A stretch of 56,216 bases of DNA from CAYXVF01 sp964468125 (lineage in GTDB: Bacteria > Myxococcota > XYA12-FULL-58-9 > CAYXVF01), in NCBI GenBank assembly GCA_964468125.1, contig CAYXVF010000031.1:1-56216 (forward strand), written 5' to 3'. Within the stretch, counting starts at the first letter, position 1; each line of letters opens with the position of its first letter. Below the pieces are notes generated by a model. That model had not been told where the DNA came from. It did not search any database and worked only from the letters and a program-made list of their open reading frames with translations. The position numbers were made by a program, and so were the translations under genes. Below, one piece after another: positions 1 through 9,017 of the stretch.

Positions 1-147
1 TACGCAGAGTCGCGCGCGAAGGAGGCGCTTGGAGCCCTAGAGGTCCCGATCGGGCGGATCCTTCACCCCTCGCCGGCCTCTCCCGCGGCCAACCGGGGCT
101 GGGCGCCGCAGGCGGAGAAACAGCTCGCCGAACAGGGTGTGCTTTGA
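1..147 (+). CDS. SMUG1-like uracil-DNA glycosylase, C-terminal end
   Basis: The window opens inside this gene; 48 codons remain before a TGA at 145-147. The visible residues include ILHPSPASPAANRGW, which matches the HPSP substrate-loop motif and the N-x-G-W stretch near the end of SMUG1-type uracil-DNA glycosylases, base-excision-repair enzymes that remove uracil and oxidised pyrimidines from DNA. The rest of the enzyme, including the catalytic N-terminal motif, lies upstream, so the exact subfamily cannot be settled. The next gene runs on the opposite strand and converges on this one with a 7-base gap. Confidence 0.7.
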   Translation, partial: YAESRAKEALGALEVPIGRILHPSPASPAANRGWAPQAEKQLAEQGVL

Positions 148-154
148 GGAGCAG

Positions 155-2305
155 TCAAGGTGAGTAGCGGTATTCAGTGACCGCTGCGATTTCCTCTTCG
201 GTCAAGGGAATCGGTCGAAGGTGTTCGAGGCTAAAGGCCTCCATCTGGTCGGTGGCGTGTCGAGCGTACGGATTCCGGACGTGCGAGCCGTACTGGTGCA
301 GGCCCCAAGCGCGACGTGTGCCCGCCGCACTCCACTCCACGAGCGCCATGAACCCGTCGCCGTTCGTCGCCGTGAGCGTGCCGTCGCGCTGCCGCACACC
401 GTCGATCGCGCGCAGGACGTCCGGCCCGCCGGCAACGGGAACATCCACCGGTCCCCGCCGTAAGCGATTCAGCGCACCCCAGGGCGGATCGAGTCGGCCA
501 TGGTGGCGAATGAGAAACGCTGACGCGTCCCGCAAGGCCGAGTGCAGCACGGCTGCGGGTGGCAGGCTCAGAGGATCGTCGTGGGCGCGAAAGGCCCGGT
601 GCAGCGTCAGGACGCCGAGAGCCGCCTCGCGGTTCTCGATGGTGGTATTGAGGTTCCAGCGTCTCAAGACCGCCTGCGCACGGGTGAGAAGGGGGTCGTC
701 GCTGAAGTCGCTGTCGAGCAAGAGGCGGATCGCCCGCCCCTGGCGCGAGTCGCGCGAGTAGGCGTGGTCGAACTTGTAGCGGATCATCTCCTCGCGGCTG
801 ATAGTCGGATCGGTGCCCCACAGCTCGAGAAAGCGATGTCCGCGGTTCGTCATCCGTTGCTCGATCCCCCACTCACTGCGAAAGTCTGCGGGCATCGGAT
901 TATCGGTTCCGTCCGTCGCGGCGAAGGGCGTGTGGTTCGCGTTGCCGACGAGACCGCTCTTCGGGTCCACGAGGATGGGGACCGCATCGAAGGGGGCGAT
1001 CTCCTGCCAGATCAGATCGGCGCGGTCGCCCGGGAGATAGGCCTGCCAATCCCAACCGGTCGCCCGTACGGGAAACCGTGCGTTGTAGACGTAGGCGACG
1101 TGGCCGTCCGCGTCCGCGTAGGTGTAGTTGATGCTCGGGAGCGCGTGAATCCTCAGGGCGTCGAGGAATTCGTTCAAGTCGCGCGCATGGTTGAGGCGGT
1201 AGTATTCCTCGAGTTGCCGGACCTCGTCCATTCCCACGTAGCGTAGCGCGTAGGTGCCGTGGTCCGTCCGTAGCACCGGACCGTGTGCCGAGCGCAGGAG
1301 GGGGCGCTCGAAGGTCCATCGAATCGTGCTGAAGAGCCGGACCTCGATCGCCGCAGTTTCTTTCTCAAAGTCGCGCCACTCACCGTCGAGTAGGTATTGA
1401 TCCGGATTCTCTGGGTTCACGGTCAGCACGTAGACGTCGAAGAGGTCCGGTCGATTGACCGTGTTGGCCCAGGCGATCGTTCGGTTGAAGCCGTGAAGGA
1501 TCAGAGGAGCGCCGGGAAAGGTACCGCCGTACACATCGAGCCCCTCATCACTCCGAAGGTGCGCTTCGTACCAGGCCACCGGTCCACTCAGGGGCTGATG
1601 GGAGTTGATCCACAGGCGCGTTGCACCATCGGCGCTTCGGGACGGGGCCACGGCCACCGCGTTGCTGCCCCAGGGTGCCTGGGGCGGTGCGCTGAGTGCG
1701 GTCGGGGGCTCGGCGATCGGTCGGGTTCGTTTGGGGCCCGTGATCTCCTTTAGGGCCCCGTCCAGACCGTAGAACAGCGGCGTCTTGAAGACGAAGCCCG
1801 CCACGACATCCTCGCCGCGGACCGGGAGAAAGCCGTGCAGGAGTGTTTCCGGATGGCGAGCGGCCCAAAGGTTGATGCCGTCAGCGTAGGCGGCGGCGAG
1901 AGCGCGAACGTCCGCAGGGAGCGCGCCGTAGCGCGACTCGACGAGCTCCCAGACGCGCATCATGCGAACAAGATAGTCGCCTGGAGCCGCCTTGGGACCT
2001 TTCACCGAGGCGAGCTCGCCTCGAATCGCGATGATCACATCCCGAATGGTCTCGAAGTCATCCTCCGCGTGCGCGTAGGCGAGGCCAAAGGCCGCGTCCC
2101 TGTCGGTCTTGCCGTGGACGTGGGGAATGCCGTGCGAGTCCCGACGAATCGTGACGTCGTAGCGCACCGCGCGCGCCTCGTAGGGGCTAGGATCGACCGC
2201 GAGGCTGGCGCGCTCCCACAGCCAAAGGGCTCCGCTCAGAGCGCCGAGCACGAGCACGACCGTGCCCGCCACCCCCAAGACCCGTCGAATGAGCGCTTCC
2301 ACCAA
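155..2305 (-). CDS. Penicillin acylase family (Ntn-hydrolase) amidase
   Basis: This 716-residue protein has an N-terminal hydrophobic segment (residues 11-30), so it is exported or membrane-anchored. The family makes a precursor that cleaves itself, freeing an N-terminal Ser on the beta chain. Here that serine is Ser214 in PWGSNAVAVAPSRS, preceded by the linker expected of an excised spacer. The downstream NSHQPL carries the conserved histidine, and NGDGFMALVEWS near the C terminus fits the oxyanion Asn region. The N-terminal segment SHGIPHVHGKTDRDAAFGLA is typical of the alpha chain. Substrates in the family include beta-lactams, acyl-homoserine lactones and lipopeptides, and sequence alone does not choose among them. 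The start is TTG at 2305 (GTG three bases on is possible), 7 bases after a GAGG. It lies 10 bases downstream of trmFO on the same strand. Confidence 0.85.
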   Translation of the reverse strand: MVEALIRRVLGVAGTVVLVLGALSGALWLWERASLAVDPSPYEARAVRYDVTIRRDSHGIPHVHGKTDRDAAFGLAYAHAEDDFETIRDVIIAIRGELASVKGPKAAPGDYLVRMMRVWELVESRYGALPADVRALAAAYADGINLWAARHPETLLHGFLPVRGEDVVAGFVFKTPLFYGLDGALKEITGPKRTRPIAEPPTALSAPPQAPWGSNAVAVAPSRSADGATRLWINSHQPLSGPVAWYEAHLRSDEGLDVYGGTFPGAPLILHGFNRTIAWANTVNRPDLFDVYVLTVNPENPDQYLLDGEWRDFEKETAAIEVRLFSTIRWTFERPLLRSAHGPVLRTDHGTYALRYVGMDEVRQLEEYYRLNHARDLNEFLDALRIHALPSINYTYADADGHVAYVYNARFPVRATGWDWQAYLPGDRADLIWQEIAPFDAVPILVDPKSGLVGNANHTPFAATDGTDNPMPADFRSEWGIEQRMTNRGHRFLELWGTDPTISREEMIRYKFDHAYSRDSRQGRAIRLLLDSDFSDDPLLTRAQAVLRRWNLNTTIENREAALGVLTLHRAFRAHDDPLSLPPAAVLHSALRDASAFLIRHHGRLDPPWGALNRLRRGPVDVPVAGGPDVLRAIDGVRQRDGTLTATNGDGFMALVEWSAAGTRRAWGLHQYGSHVRNPYARHATDQMEAFSLEHLRPIPLTEEEIAAVTEYRYSP

Positions 2306-2315
2306 CCGGGATCCT

Positions 2316-3695
2316 CTAGCTCGCCATCGTGGCGCCGTCCCGGTCGAGGTCGCTGGCGACGATCCGACTGGGTGCGATGCGTGTGCCGCTCTCGGAGGCC
2401 CAGGCCTCGAAGGCTTCGAAGGCGCGCTTCACCCGAGCGAGCTTCTGCTCTTTCTTTTTGACGCCCAGAACGCGTGGAAACATGCCCCAGTTGACGTTTT
2501 GCGGCTCGTGCGGTCGGCCCGCGATCTTCGATTCGCCGGTCACGTGACCGAGCAGCGCCCCCAAGGCGCACTCGCGCGGCGGAGGGTGGAACCGCTTGCC
2601 CGAGACATTCGCCGCCACGAACCGGCCTACGAGGAGGCCGCAGGCAGCGGATTCGACGTAGCCTTCCACCCCCGTGATCTGGCCGGCGAAGCGGATCCGG
2701 GGGTCACTCTTCAGACGAAGCTCCGAGTCCAGGAGGCGGGGCGAGTCGATGTACGTGTTCCGATGCACCGCGCCGAGCCTCAAAAACTCAGCGTCTTGCA
2801 GCCCTGGAATCATCCGCAAGACACGCTTCTGCTCGCCGTATTTCATCTTGGTCTGAAAACCGACGAGATTGTAGGCCTGTCCGTCCACGTCTTCCTTGCG
2901 GAGTTGAACCACCGCGAAGGGGCGCTCTGCGTTGCGCGGGTCGCGCAGGCCGACGGGTTTCATCGCGCCGAAGAGAAGGGATTGCTTGCCGCTCGCCGCG
3001 ACGACCTCGATGGGCAGGCAGCCTTGAAAGTACTTGGGCTCTTCGAAGTGGTGGAGAGGGAGGCACTCGGCGGCGAGGAGCGCGTCGTAGAACGCATCGT
3101 ACTGTGCTTCACTCATCGGGCAATTCAGGTAGTCAGCGCTGTCGCCTTTGTCGTAGCGCGACTGCTCGAAGGCGATGGTTCGGTCGATGCTATCGCCGTC
3201 GATGATCGGTGCGATCGAATCGTAGAAGTAGAGGCGCTCTTCACCGGTCTTTCGGGCAATATCCGCCGCGAGGGCCGTGTCCGTGAGTGGCCCGGTCGCG
3301 ATCACGACACGCGAGCCCTCGGGAATCGCCTCGACCACCTCATTGCGGCGCTGAATGAGCGGCTCTTTTGAAATCGCGGCCTCGATGACGCTCGCGAAGC
3401 GTTCGCGATCTACAGCGAGCGCGTCGCCGGCCGGCACCCGTGCCTCGAACGCGGCGTTGATGATGAGCGAGTCGAGTCGGCGCATCTCCTCTTTTAGGAG
3501 GCCGACCGCGTTCAGCACATTCGCGCTGCGAAGCGAGTTGGAGCATACGAGCTCACCGAGGCGGTCGCTCACCTGTGCGGGAGTGCGCTTGTGGGGCTTC
3601 ATTTCGCGCAGATCGACGGGAGTTCCCGCCCGGGCGAGCTGCCATGCGACCTCACACCCCGCGAGCCCAGCGCCGACGACGATCACCGTTTCCAT
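2316..3695 (-). CDS. trmFO: Folate/FAD-dependent tRNA (uracil-5-)-methyltransferase TrmFO
   Basis: TrmFO makes 5-methyluridine at position 54 of the tRNA T-loop, using methylenetetrahydrofolate and FADH2. The N terminus is a Rossmann FAD site, VVGAGLAGCEVAWQLA. Family-specific motifs follow: MKPHKRTPAQ, then ELVCSNSLRS with Cys51 aligned to one redox cysteine of characterised TrmFO, and YFQGCLPIEVVA with the second catalytic cysteine. At 459 residues the protein is slightly longer than usual because of a Lys/Arg-rich C-terminal extension. I chose the ATG at 3695 because the flavin-binding strand begins three residues later; a TTG six codons upstream is less likely. The acylase gene follows closely on the same strand. 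Confidence 0.95.
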   Translation of the reverse strand: METVIVVGAGLAGCEVAWQLARAGTPVDLREMKPHKRTPAQVSDRLGELVCSNSLRSANVLNAVGLLKEEMRRLDSLIINAAFEARVPAGDALAVDRERFASVIEAAISKEPLIQRRNEVVEAIPEGSRVVIATGPLTDTALAADIARKTGEERLYFYDSIAPIIDGDSIDRTIAFEQSRYDKGDSADYLNCPMSEAQYDAFYDALLAAECLPLHHFEEPKYFQGCLPIEVVAASGKQSLLFGAMKPVGLRDPRNAERPFAVVQLRKEDVDGQAYNLVGFQTKMKYGEQKRVLRMIPGLQDAEFLRLGAVHRNTYIDSPRLLDSELRLKSDPRIRFAGQITGVEGYVESAACGLLVGRFVAANVSGKRFHPPPRECALGALLGHVTGESKIAGRPHEPQNVNWGMFPRVLGVKKKEQKLARVKRAFEAFEAWASESGTRIAPSRIVASDLDRDGATMAS

Positions 3696-3793
3696 GAGGC
3701 GCTGACGTGCCAAAGGCGCACCGAGAACACAAGATCGGCGCTGCAGCGGATTTTCGAGCGCTGTGCGCCGGCGCTGGTTAAACTCATTTTACA

Positions 3794-4930
3794 ATGGCGA
3801 TCCATGGGTCCTTGAACACGATGCCGCTCTCGGAGCTGCTCGGGTGGGTTCAGTCGACAAAGCGCAGCGGCACCGTCACCCTCGACCGGGACGGGGCCGA
3901 ATGGGAGCTGCGGCTCGAAGCCGGCCGGGTCGTGGGTTATTTCGGCCCGGAGATGTGGGACGACAACCTCGGCCACGTCGTTGTGACCAGCGCGCTCCTC
4001 GCGGAAGAAGATCTACGGGCGGCCATGCAAAAGGGACGCGCGCAGGACCGCTCCCTGATGCTCATCCTCGTGAACGAAGGATTCATGAGCGCGGACCAGC
4101 TTCAGGAGGTGCTGCGGGAGCTCGCCGCCGAGTCGCTTCACGACATGTTCCTCGACCTCCCGGGCAAGTTTGTCTACAGCGACGCCTCCGAGCAGGGGAT
4201 CGCCTTCGACCTCGACGACTTCACTCGCTTCGTATCCGTGGACCTCGGCGTGAACGAGCTTCTGCTCGAAGGCGCGCGCCGCCAGGACGAGTGGGAAGCG
4301 ATGCGCCAGCGCTACCCCACGGAGAACATCGTCGTCACCGTCCATCCGGAGAAGATGCCGCCCCTCGAAACGCTCCCGGTACGCCAACGTCGCATCGTCG
4401 CGAGCCTCGCGGCGGGGCAGGTGATCTCGGACATCTGCATCGAGATGCAGGCGCCGATGCCCTCCGTGCTCCTGGGATTGTCTTCGCTCTTCAAGTCAGG
4501 AGCTGTCACCATCGAGGAGGGCCCAAAGGTCGACCCGAATGAGCGTGACTACAATCGCATCAATCGCCTGGTGGAGCAGTCGCTCCTTCTGCGTCAATCC
4601 CGCCAGTTCGACGAGGCGGTGAGTTTGCTCTCTGCCGCCGTGCGCATGCGTCCCGACGCGCCGCACGTTCGCCAGGCGTTAAAGGAGGCATTGGAAGAGC
4701 AGATTCGCGAACTCTACCACGTCTTGCCGCCCCACAAGATTCCCCGGGTGGTTGCTACGGACGAGCGCATGCGCCGCCTGAAGCTGCGCCCCGATGAGCG
4801 CTTCTTGGTGGACCGCCTCGCCGCACGCATGGATATCGGCAGCTTGATCATGGTCTCGTCGCTGAACGAGCGCGAGACTCTCAAATTTCTCCGCCGCCTC
4901 GATCACGGCGGAATCATCGAGCTGAGCTAG
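3794..4930 (+). CDS. DUF4388 (PatA-N-like) protein
   Basis: The 378-residue soluble protein begins with a DUF4388 domain (about residues 4-110; GSLNTMPLSELLGWVQSTKR and SGTVTL...GRVVGYFG). This domain is abundant in Myxococcota and other deltaproteobacteria, often in gliding or two-component proteins, and is thought to mediate protein contacts. The middle (about 180-240) looks like a helical winged-helix-type region, and residues 255-300 have a TPR-like pattern. The C-terminal 60 residues (RPDERFLVDRLAARMDIGSL) resemble a second small helical domain. There is no enzymatic signature and no signal peptide. It is divergent from trmFO (98 bases between starts) and convergent with the vWA membrane protein gene. 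The exact role is unknown. Confidence 0.8.
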   Translation: MAIHGSLNTMPLSELLGWVQSTKRSGTVTLDRDGAEWELRLEAGRVVGYFGPEMWDDNLGHVVVTSALLAEEDLRAAMQKGRAQDRSLMLILVNEGFMSADQLQEVLRELAAESLHDMFLDLPGKFVYSDASEQGIAFDLDDFTRFVSVDLGVNELLLEGARRQDEWEAMRQRYPTENIVVTVHPEKMPPLETLPVRQRRIVASLAAGQVISDICIEMQAPMPSVLLGLSSLFKSGAVTIEEGPKVDPNERDYNRINRLVEQSLLLRQSRQFDEAVSLLSAAVRMRPDAPHVRQALKEALEEQIRELYHVLPPHKIPRVVATDERMRRLKLRPDERFLVDRLAARMDIGSLIMVSSLNERETLKFLRRLDHGGIIELS

Positions 4931-4956
4931 TTTATCGACGCGGGCGGCGTCGTTTC

Positions 4957-7203
4957 TCAGAGGTAGCCACTTCGCCTGCGTGTGGACCAATCGAGGGCGA
5001 ACAGGAGGAGACCCAGGGCGAGGGCCCAGGCGTTATCCCAAAGCTCGACATTGCGCCGCCGGTCGATCTCGACGACGTCCGGGTCAACCTTCACAATCGA
5101 CCCCCAGGGGTTTCTCGGGACGCTGAGTGACACCCCCCCGGTCACCTCGGCGATCTCCTCGAGCAACTCGGGTCGAGGAGCACCGCGGCTGAGTTCGAGC
5201 GATTCTTCCGCCACGACAAAGACGCCTACCCCTTTGCCTAGGGCTTCGCTTCCCCGGCGTGCCTCGGCGCTGATGCGGTAAGCGCCGGCTGCGAGTTCTT
5301 CGAACTTTCTACGCAGAATTCCCGATTCGCCGGTGGTCACGTCTTCGACCACCTTCGTTCCGGCGGCGGCGTTCTCGAGAGTTACGCGTAGCTCCGCGAA
5401 GGGGATCGGCCGGTAGTCCTTGCCTTGGACGGAAAAGACGACCTCCGCCGGGTCGCCAAGGTCGAAGCGGCGACGCTCCGGGCGTACCTGTATGCGCGAG
5501 GTCTCCGGGTCTCGCACGAGCCACCGCAGGGTGTTGGACCAGAACCGGTGGAACGCCCGTTGACCAGAGCCCCCGTCTCGGGCCCGGGAAAAGCGCCAAC
5601 GCCAGAGACTGTCCGTGGCGATCGCCATCGCTCGGCCTTCGCCGATCTCGGCGACAGACATGAGCGGTAGGGGCTTTCCATCGGGGCTTCGGGTGGACGG
5701 GTGGGTGACCAGAGCGGTCGCGCCCGGCATGAGGCCGCCATTCGCGTTGTAGCTCGACCAGCTCGGCAGCGACCCCCAGAGGCGGTCATTGTTGCCGCCC
5801 GGGGTGAGATCGGTGATCGGATGGCGCCGCCCCGCTTCGGTCAGCTTCGGAACGACACTTTCTTCCATCAGTCCCAACACGTCCGTGCGGACGGGGATCA
5901 CGTCTTCGAGCACTGTGCCGACATAGCCGCCGTTGCCGAAGCTCTGGTCACCGCCGAGCATGACAAAGCCCAGTCCCGCGCGAACCGCCTGGGCGATGTT
6001 TGGCAGGTACTGCACCATGTCGTAGGGGCGATAGTCGAAATTCTGAAAGATGATGACGTCGAAACTCTGCAACTCGGTCGTGAAGAGCTGATCGGTCGGG
6101 AAGGGGATCAGGGAGAGCTCATCTTCCTGGGCGGAGGGCATGTCGGTGGGCGTTCGCAGGATGAAGAAGGAGATCAGGTCGACGTTCGGGTTCTCCTTTA
6201 GGTGCTGGCGCAGGAATCGTTCGTCCCAGCTCGGCCGTCCGGCGACCTGAAGCACGCGGATCTTGTCACGGATCACCTGCAGCACAAAGGAGCGCACGTT
6301 GTTCGACAGGACCGCTTCGCCGGCGAGCTTCGGGATGCTGATCTCGTAGACGAACTCGCCGATTTGATCCGGTTTGGTCTTGAAGACGACCTTCTTCGGG
6401 CGCCCGTTCTCGATCGTGATTTCCTGCGTATCGATGACCGCCCCTTCGCGTTTGAGGGTGACAGGAACGCTGCGCGCGCCGATCCCGGTGGTCTGAATTA
6501 GCGCCTCGACTTCGATCGTATTGTGCACAAAGGCGAACTCGTCCGAGAGCACCTCCATCACCGCTGCATCGCGAAATCCGTCTGCGTCCACCACGTTGAT
6601 CGTGCTCACCGGAGCGCCGAGACGTTGCAGACGCTCTTTCGCCTCAACACTCAGGGTCTTGCTCTCGAGGTCCGCGTTGTCCGCACCGTCGGAGAGTAGG
6701 ACGATGCCCGCCAAGGGGCGGCCACCGCCTTCTTCCCGAGCACGCTCGAGTCCCGTGAGCAGATCGCTCGATTCGCCTTCCGGGGGCGTATCTAGCTCGC
6801 CGGTGCCGAGGGGACCTTCGAGGTCGTACCAATCGACTATGTAGTCTTCTTCCAAGTTCTGAAGCTCGAGCTGGTTATCCGCGACGAGGCGCAGGAGCTG
6901 GTCGTAGCGCGATTGACCGCTCGCACTTCCGAGACTCATGCTGCGGCTCCGGTCGACGACGATGGCGAGCCGCGAAGGGATTTTACGCACCGCCCGGAGC
7001 TGGAGGGCGGGCTCGATCAAGAAGCCGATCACCAAGACACCGGCGAGAATTCGCCAAAGGCTCAAGGAAAAGCGCCTTCGCGCGCCGCGATAGCTCCAGA
7101 CCACCAGGCCCGCGGCGATGAGCACGGCGACCACGCCGAGCACCCGCCAGCTAAACGGCAGCGGTGAAAGAGAAACCAGTGTCCAGTCGTTGAAGTCCTT
7201 CAT
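4957..7203 (-). CDS. Membrane vWA / glutamine-amidotransferase-like protein
   Basis: This 748-residue protein has two N-terminal membrane helices (about residues 14-65) and one at the C terminus (WALALGLLLFALDW). After the helices comes a von Willebrand A-like domain with the metal site DRSRSMS. Later, FDVIIFQNFDYRPY and GLGFVMLGGDQSFGNGGY match the class-I glutamine-amidotransferase-like fold found in BatA-type membrane proteins, but the catalytic Cys-His pair is not evident. Such proteins sit beside DUF4159, BatA and MoxR genes and probably assemble an envelope complex. Its ATG at 7203 overlaps the TGA of the DUF4159 gene (TGATG), which implies coupled translation; a GTG one codon earlier is also possible. 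Confidence 0.8.
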   Translation of the reverse strand: MKDFNDWTLVSLSPLPFSWRVLGVVAVLIAAGLVVWSYRGARRRFSLSLWRILAGVLVIGFLIEPALQLRAVRKIPSRLAIVVDRSRSMSLGSASGQSRYDQLLRLVADNQLELQNLEEDYIVDWYDLEGPLGTGELDTPPEGESSDLLTGLERAREEGGGRPLAGIVLLSDGADNADLESKTLSVEAKERLQRLGAPVSTINVVDADGFRDAAVMEVLSDEFAFVHNTIEVEALIQTTGIGARSVPVTLKREGAVIDTQEITIENGRPKKVVFKTKPDQIGEFVYEISIPKLAGEAVLSNNVRSFVLQVIRDKIRVLQVAGRPSWDERFLRQHLKENPNVDLISFFILRTPTDMPSAQEDELSLIPFPTDQLFTTELQSFDVIIFQNFDYRPYDMVQYLPNIAQAVRAGLGFVMLGGDQSFGNGGYVGTVLEDVIPVRTDVLGLMEESVVPKLTEAGRRHPITDLTPGGNNDRLWGSLPSWSSYNANGGLMPGATALVTHPSTRSPDGKPLPLMSVAEIGEGRAMAIATDSLWRWRFSRARDGGSGQRAFHRFWSNTLRWLVRDPETSRIQVRPERRRFDLGDPAEVVFSVQGKDYRPIPFAELRVTLENAAAGTKVVEDVTTGESGILRRKFEELAAGAYRISAEARRGSEALGKGVGVFVVAEESLELSRGAPRPELLEEIAEVTGGVSLSVPRNPWGSIVKVDPDVVEIDRRRNVELWDNAWALALGLLLFALDWSTRRRSGYL

Positions 7204-7952
7204 CACCGGCGCCGCTTGAGGATGAAGGGAATGTGCACCTGGTCTTCCTTGTAATCGAGGCAGAGGGCGTACATCACGAGGTTGACGCCGAGTCGGAACG
7301 ACATTTCGCGCGTCGTCTCACCGCCTGGCCCGACGTCGTACTCCCATTCACCGAATTCATCGCGGGCCATCGCGCCAGCGAGGTCGTTGAAGGCGATCAC
7401 GACCGCAAGACGATCCTCGACCTTGAGTCCCTCCAGATAGGGGCGAGCCGACACGCGGCCACCGTGGCGATCGAGCAGGTAAAATGACTTGTAGACCGTG
7501 TGGTCGAGGGGCACGCGGCCGAAGGTGACGTTCGGGAAGATCCGGTCGAGCTCACGGCGCACGGAGCTCGCAAAGGGCCCCTCTGGAACGCCGTCGGAGA
7601 TGTCCACGAGCAGGGTGCCGCCTCCTCGGACGTAGAGGCGCAGCCGGTTGATCGCGTCTTCACTGAGCGGCGGAAAGGCCCGGTCTCCCTGCCAGACGAG
7701 GAACGGGTGATTGAACACCGCGTCGGAATCCGCACGAACGGATGCGGTCTCGAGCGCGGTCGCAATGCTCGTTCGTTTTCGCACTTCCCAGGCGAGGCGC
7801 GGCAGGCCGTTGGGTCTCGGGTTCCAGTTGCCTCCGTCGTACTCGAGGAGAGCGAACTGAAAGTCGAGCGGCCCCTGGGTTGGTACGGCTCGTGCTGCGG
7901 TGGTTCCGGCAAGGAACACGATCGCGACCGTCACGCTGGAGATCTGCTTCAT
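7203..7952 (-). CDS. DUF4159 domain protein, exported
   Basis: The 249-residue protein has a Sec signal peptide (MKQISSVTVAIVFLAGTTAA) followed by a DUF4159 domain. Supporting sequence includes FQFALLEYDGGNWNPRP near the N terminus, LRLYVRGGGTLLVDISDG in the middle and MSFRLGVNLVMYALCLDYKEDQ at the end. DUF4159 has a glutamine-amidotransferase-like fold of unknown activity and is regularly encoded beside the vWA/amidotransferase-like membrane protein, as here. The reading frame extends upstream through hemB, but the signal peptide, and an ATG 5 bases after the hemB stop, mark the real start. Confidence 0.82.
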   Translation of the reverse strand: MKQISSVTVAIVFLAGTTAARAVPTQGPLDFQFALLEYDGGNWNPRPNGLPRLAWEVRKRTSIATALETASVRADSDAVFNHPFLVWQGDRAFPPLSEDAINRLRLYVRGGGTLLVDISDGVPEGPFASSVRRELDRIFPNVTFGRVPLDHTVYKSFYLLDRHGGRVSARPYLEGLKVEDRLAVVIAFNDLAGAMARDEFGEWEYDVGPGGETTREMSFRLGVNLVMYALCLDYKEDQVHIPFILKRRR

Positions 7953-7957
7953 GATCG

Positions 7958-8959
7958 TCAGCCGGCGAGGCGCTCCGCGACTTGCACCGCCGCGTAGGTG
8001 AGAACGCCGTCTGCTCCCGCGCGCTTGAAGCACAACAACGCTTCGTCCATCGCCTTTTCTGCGTCGAGCCAGCCGTTTTGGCCCGCGGCGTGGATCATCG
8101 CGTACTCGCCACTGACTTGATAGGCGAAGGTAGGGACGCCGAATTCCTCTTTCACGCGCCGAACGATATCGAGGTAGGGCATGCCGGGCTTGACCATGAC
8201 CATGTCGGCACCCTGGTCGAGATCGAGAGCGACCTCGCGGAGGGACTCGTCGCCGTTTGCCGGGTCCATCTGATAGGTGCGCTTGTCCCCCTGGCCGAGG
8301 GCGCTCTTCGAGCCCACCGCATCCCGGAACGGGCCGTAGAACACGGAGGCGTACTTGGCCGCGTAGGACAGAATGCGCACGCGCTGGAAGCCATCGTTGT
8401 CGAGTGCGGCTCGAATCACGCCGACGCGGCCGTCCATCATGTCCGAAGGCGCGATCACGTCGCAACCGGCCCGCGCCTGCACGAGCGACTGCTCTACGAG
8501 AACGTCCAGGGTCTCGTCATTGACGACGTAGCCGTTTCGCACCAGGCCGTCTTGTCCATGTATCGTGTAAGGGTCGAGGGCGACATCGCAGACGACACCT
8601 AGGGAGTCGCCGACCGCCTCTTTCACCCATCGGACGCCCCGACACATGAGGTTGTCGGGGTTCTTGGCCTCGGTGGCGTCCTCGTTTTTGAGCTCGGCGG
8701 GGACCACGGGAAACAGAGCGAGCGCCGGTATTCCGAGGGAAACGGCGCGCTTCGCCGCCTTTTGGAGCGGCTTTCGCCCTAGACGTTGCACTCCGGGTAG
8801 GGAGGGCACGTCTTCCACCTGGTCCTCGTCGTCGAGGATGAAGACCGGCCAGATCAGATCCGCGGGCGTGAGGGTGTTTTCCGCGACGAGTGCGCGGGTC
8901 CACTGGTCGCGCCGATTGCGCCGGGGGCGGGTATGGGGATGAGCGCCTGGGTAAACCAC
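7958..8959 (-). CDS. hemB: Delta-aminolevulinic acid dehydratase (porphobilinogen synthase)
   Basis: HemB condenses two 5-aminolevulinate molecules into porphobilinogen in tetrapyrrole synthesis. The two Schiff-base lysines are visible: Lys202 in SYAAKYASVFYGPFRDA and Lys257 in VMVKPGMPYLD. The metal loop reads CDVALDPYTIHGQDG. The three zinc-binding cysteines of mammalian/yeast-type enzymes are replaced by Ala/Asp-type residues, so this is the zinc-independent (Mg-type) class. The length of 333 residues is normal. The start is GTG at 8959, 9 bases after AGGAG. It is followed after 5 bases by the DUF4159 gene and preceded by the HD-GYP gene on the same strand. Confidence 0.96.
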   Translation of the reverse strand: MVYPGAHPHTRPRRNRRDQWTRALVAENTLTPADLIWPVFILDDEDQVEDVPSLPGVQRLGRKPLQKAAKRAVSLGIPALALFPVVPAELKNEDATEAKNPDNLMCRGVRWVKEAVGDSLGVVCDVALDPYTIHGQDGLVRNGYVVNDETLDVLVEQSLVQARAGCDVIAPSDMMDGRVGVIRAALDNDGFQRVRILSYAAKYASVFYGPFRDAVGSKSALGQGDKRTYQMDPANGDESLREVALDLDQGADMVMVKPGMPYLDIVRRVKEEFGVPTFAYQVSGEYAMIHAAGQNGWLDAEKAMDEALLCFKRAGADGVLTYAAVQVAERLAG

Positions 8960-9017
8960 CGTCTCGAAACTCCTGGTTCAATGATGTGTATTCCCGCGCA
9001 GACTGCACGCGGGAGAT

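Noticed and set aside
7953..8465. N-terminal extension of the DUF4159 gene through hemB
   Set aside because: The extension is hemB in another frame, and the signal peptide marks the true start at 7952.
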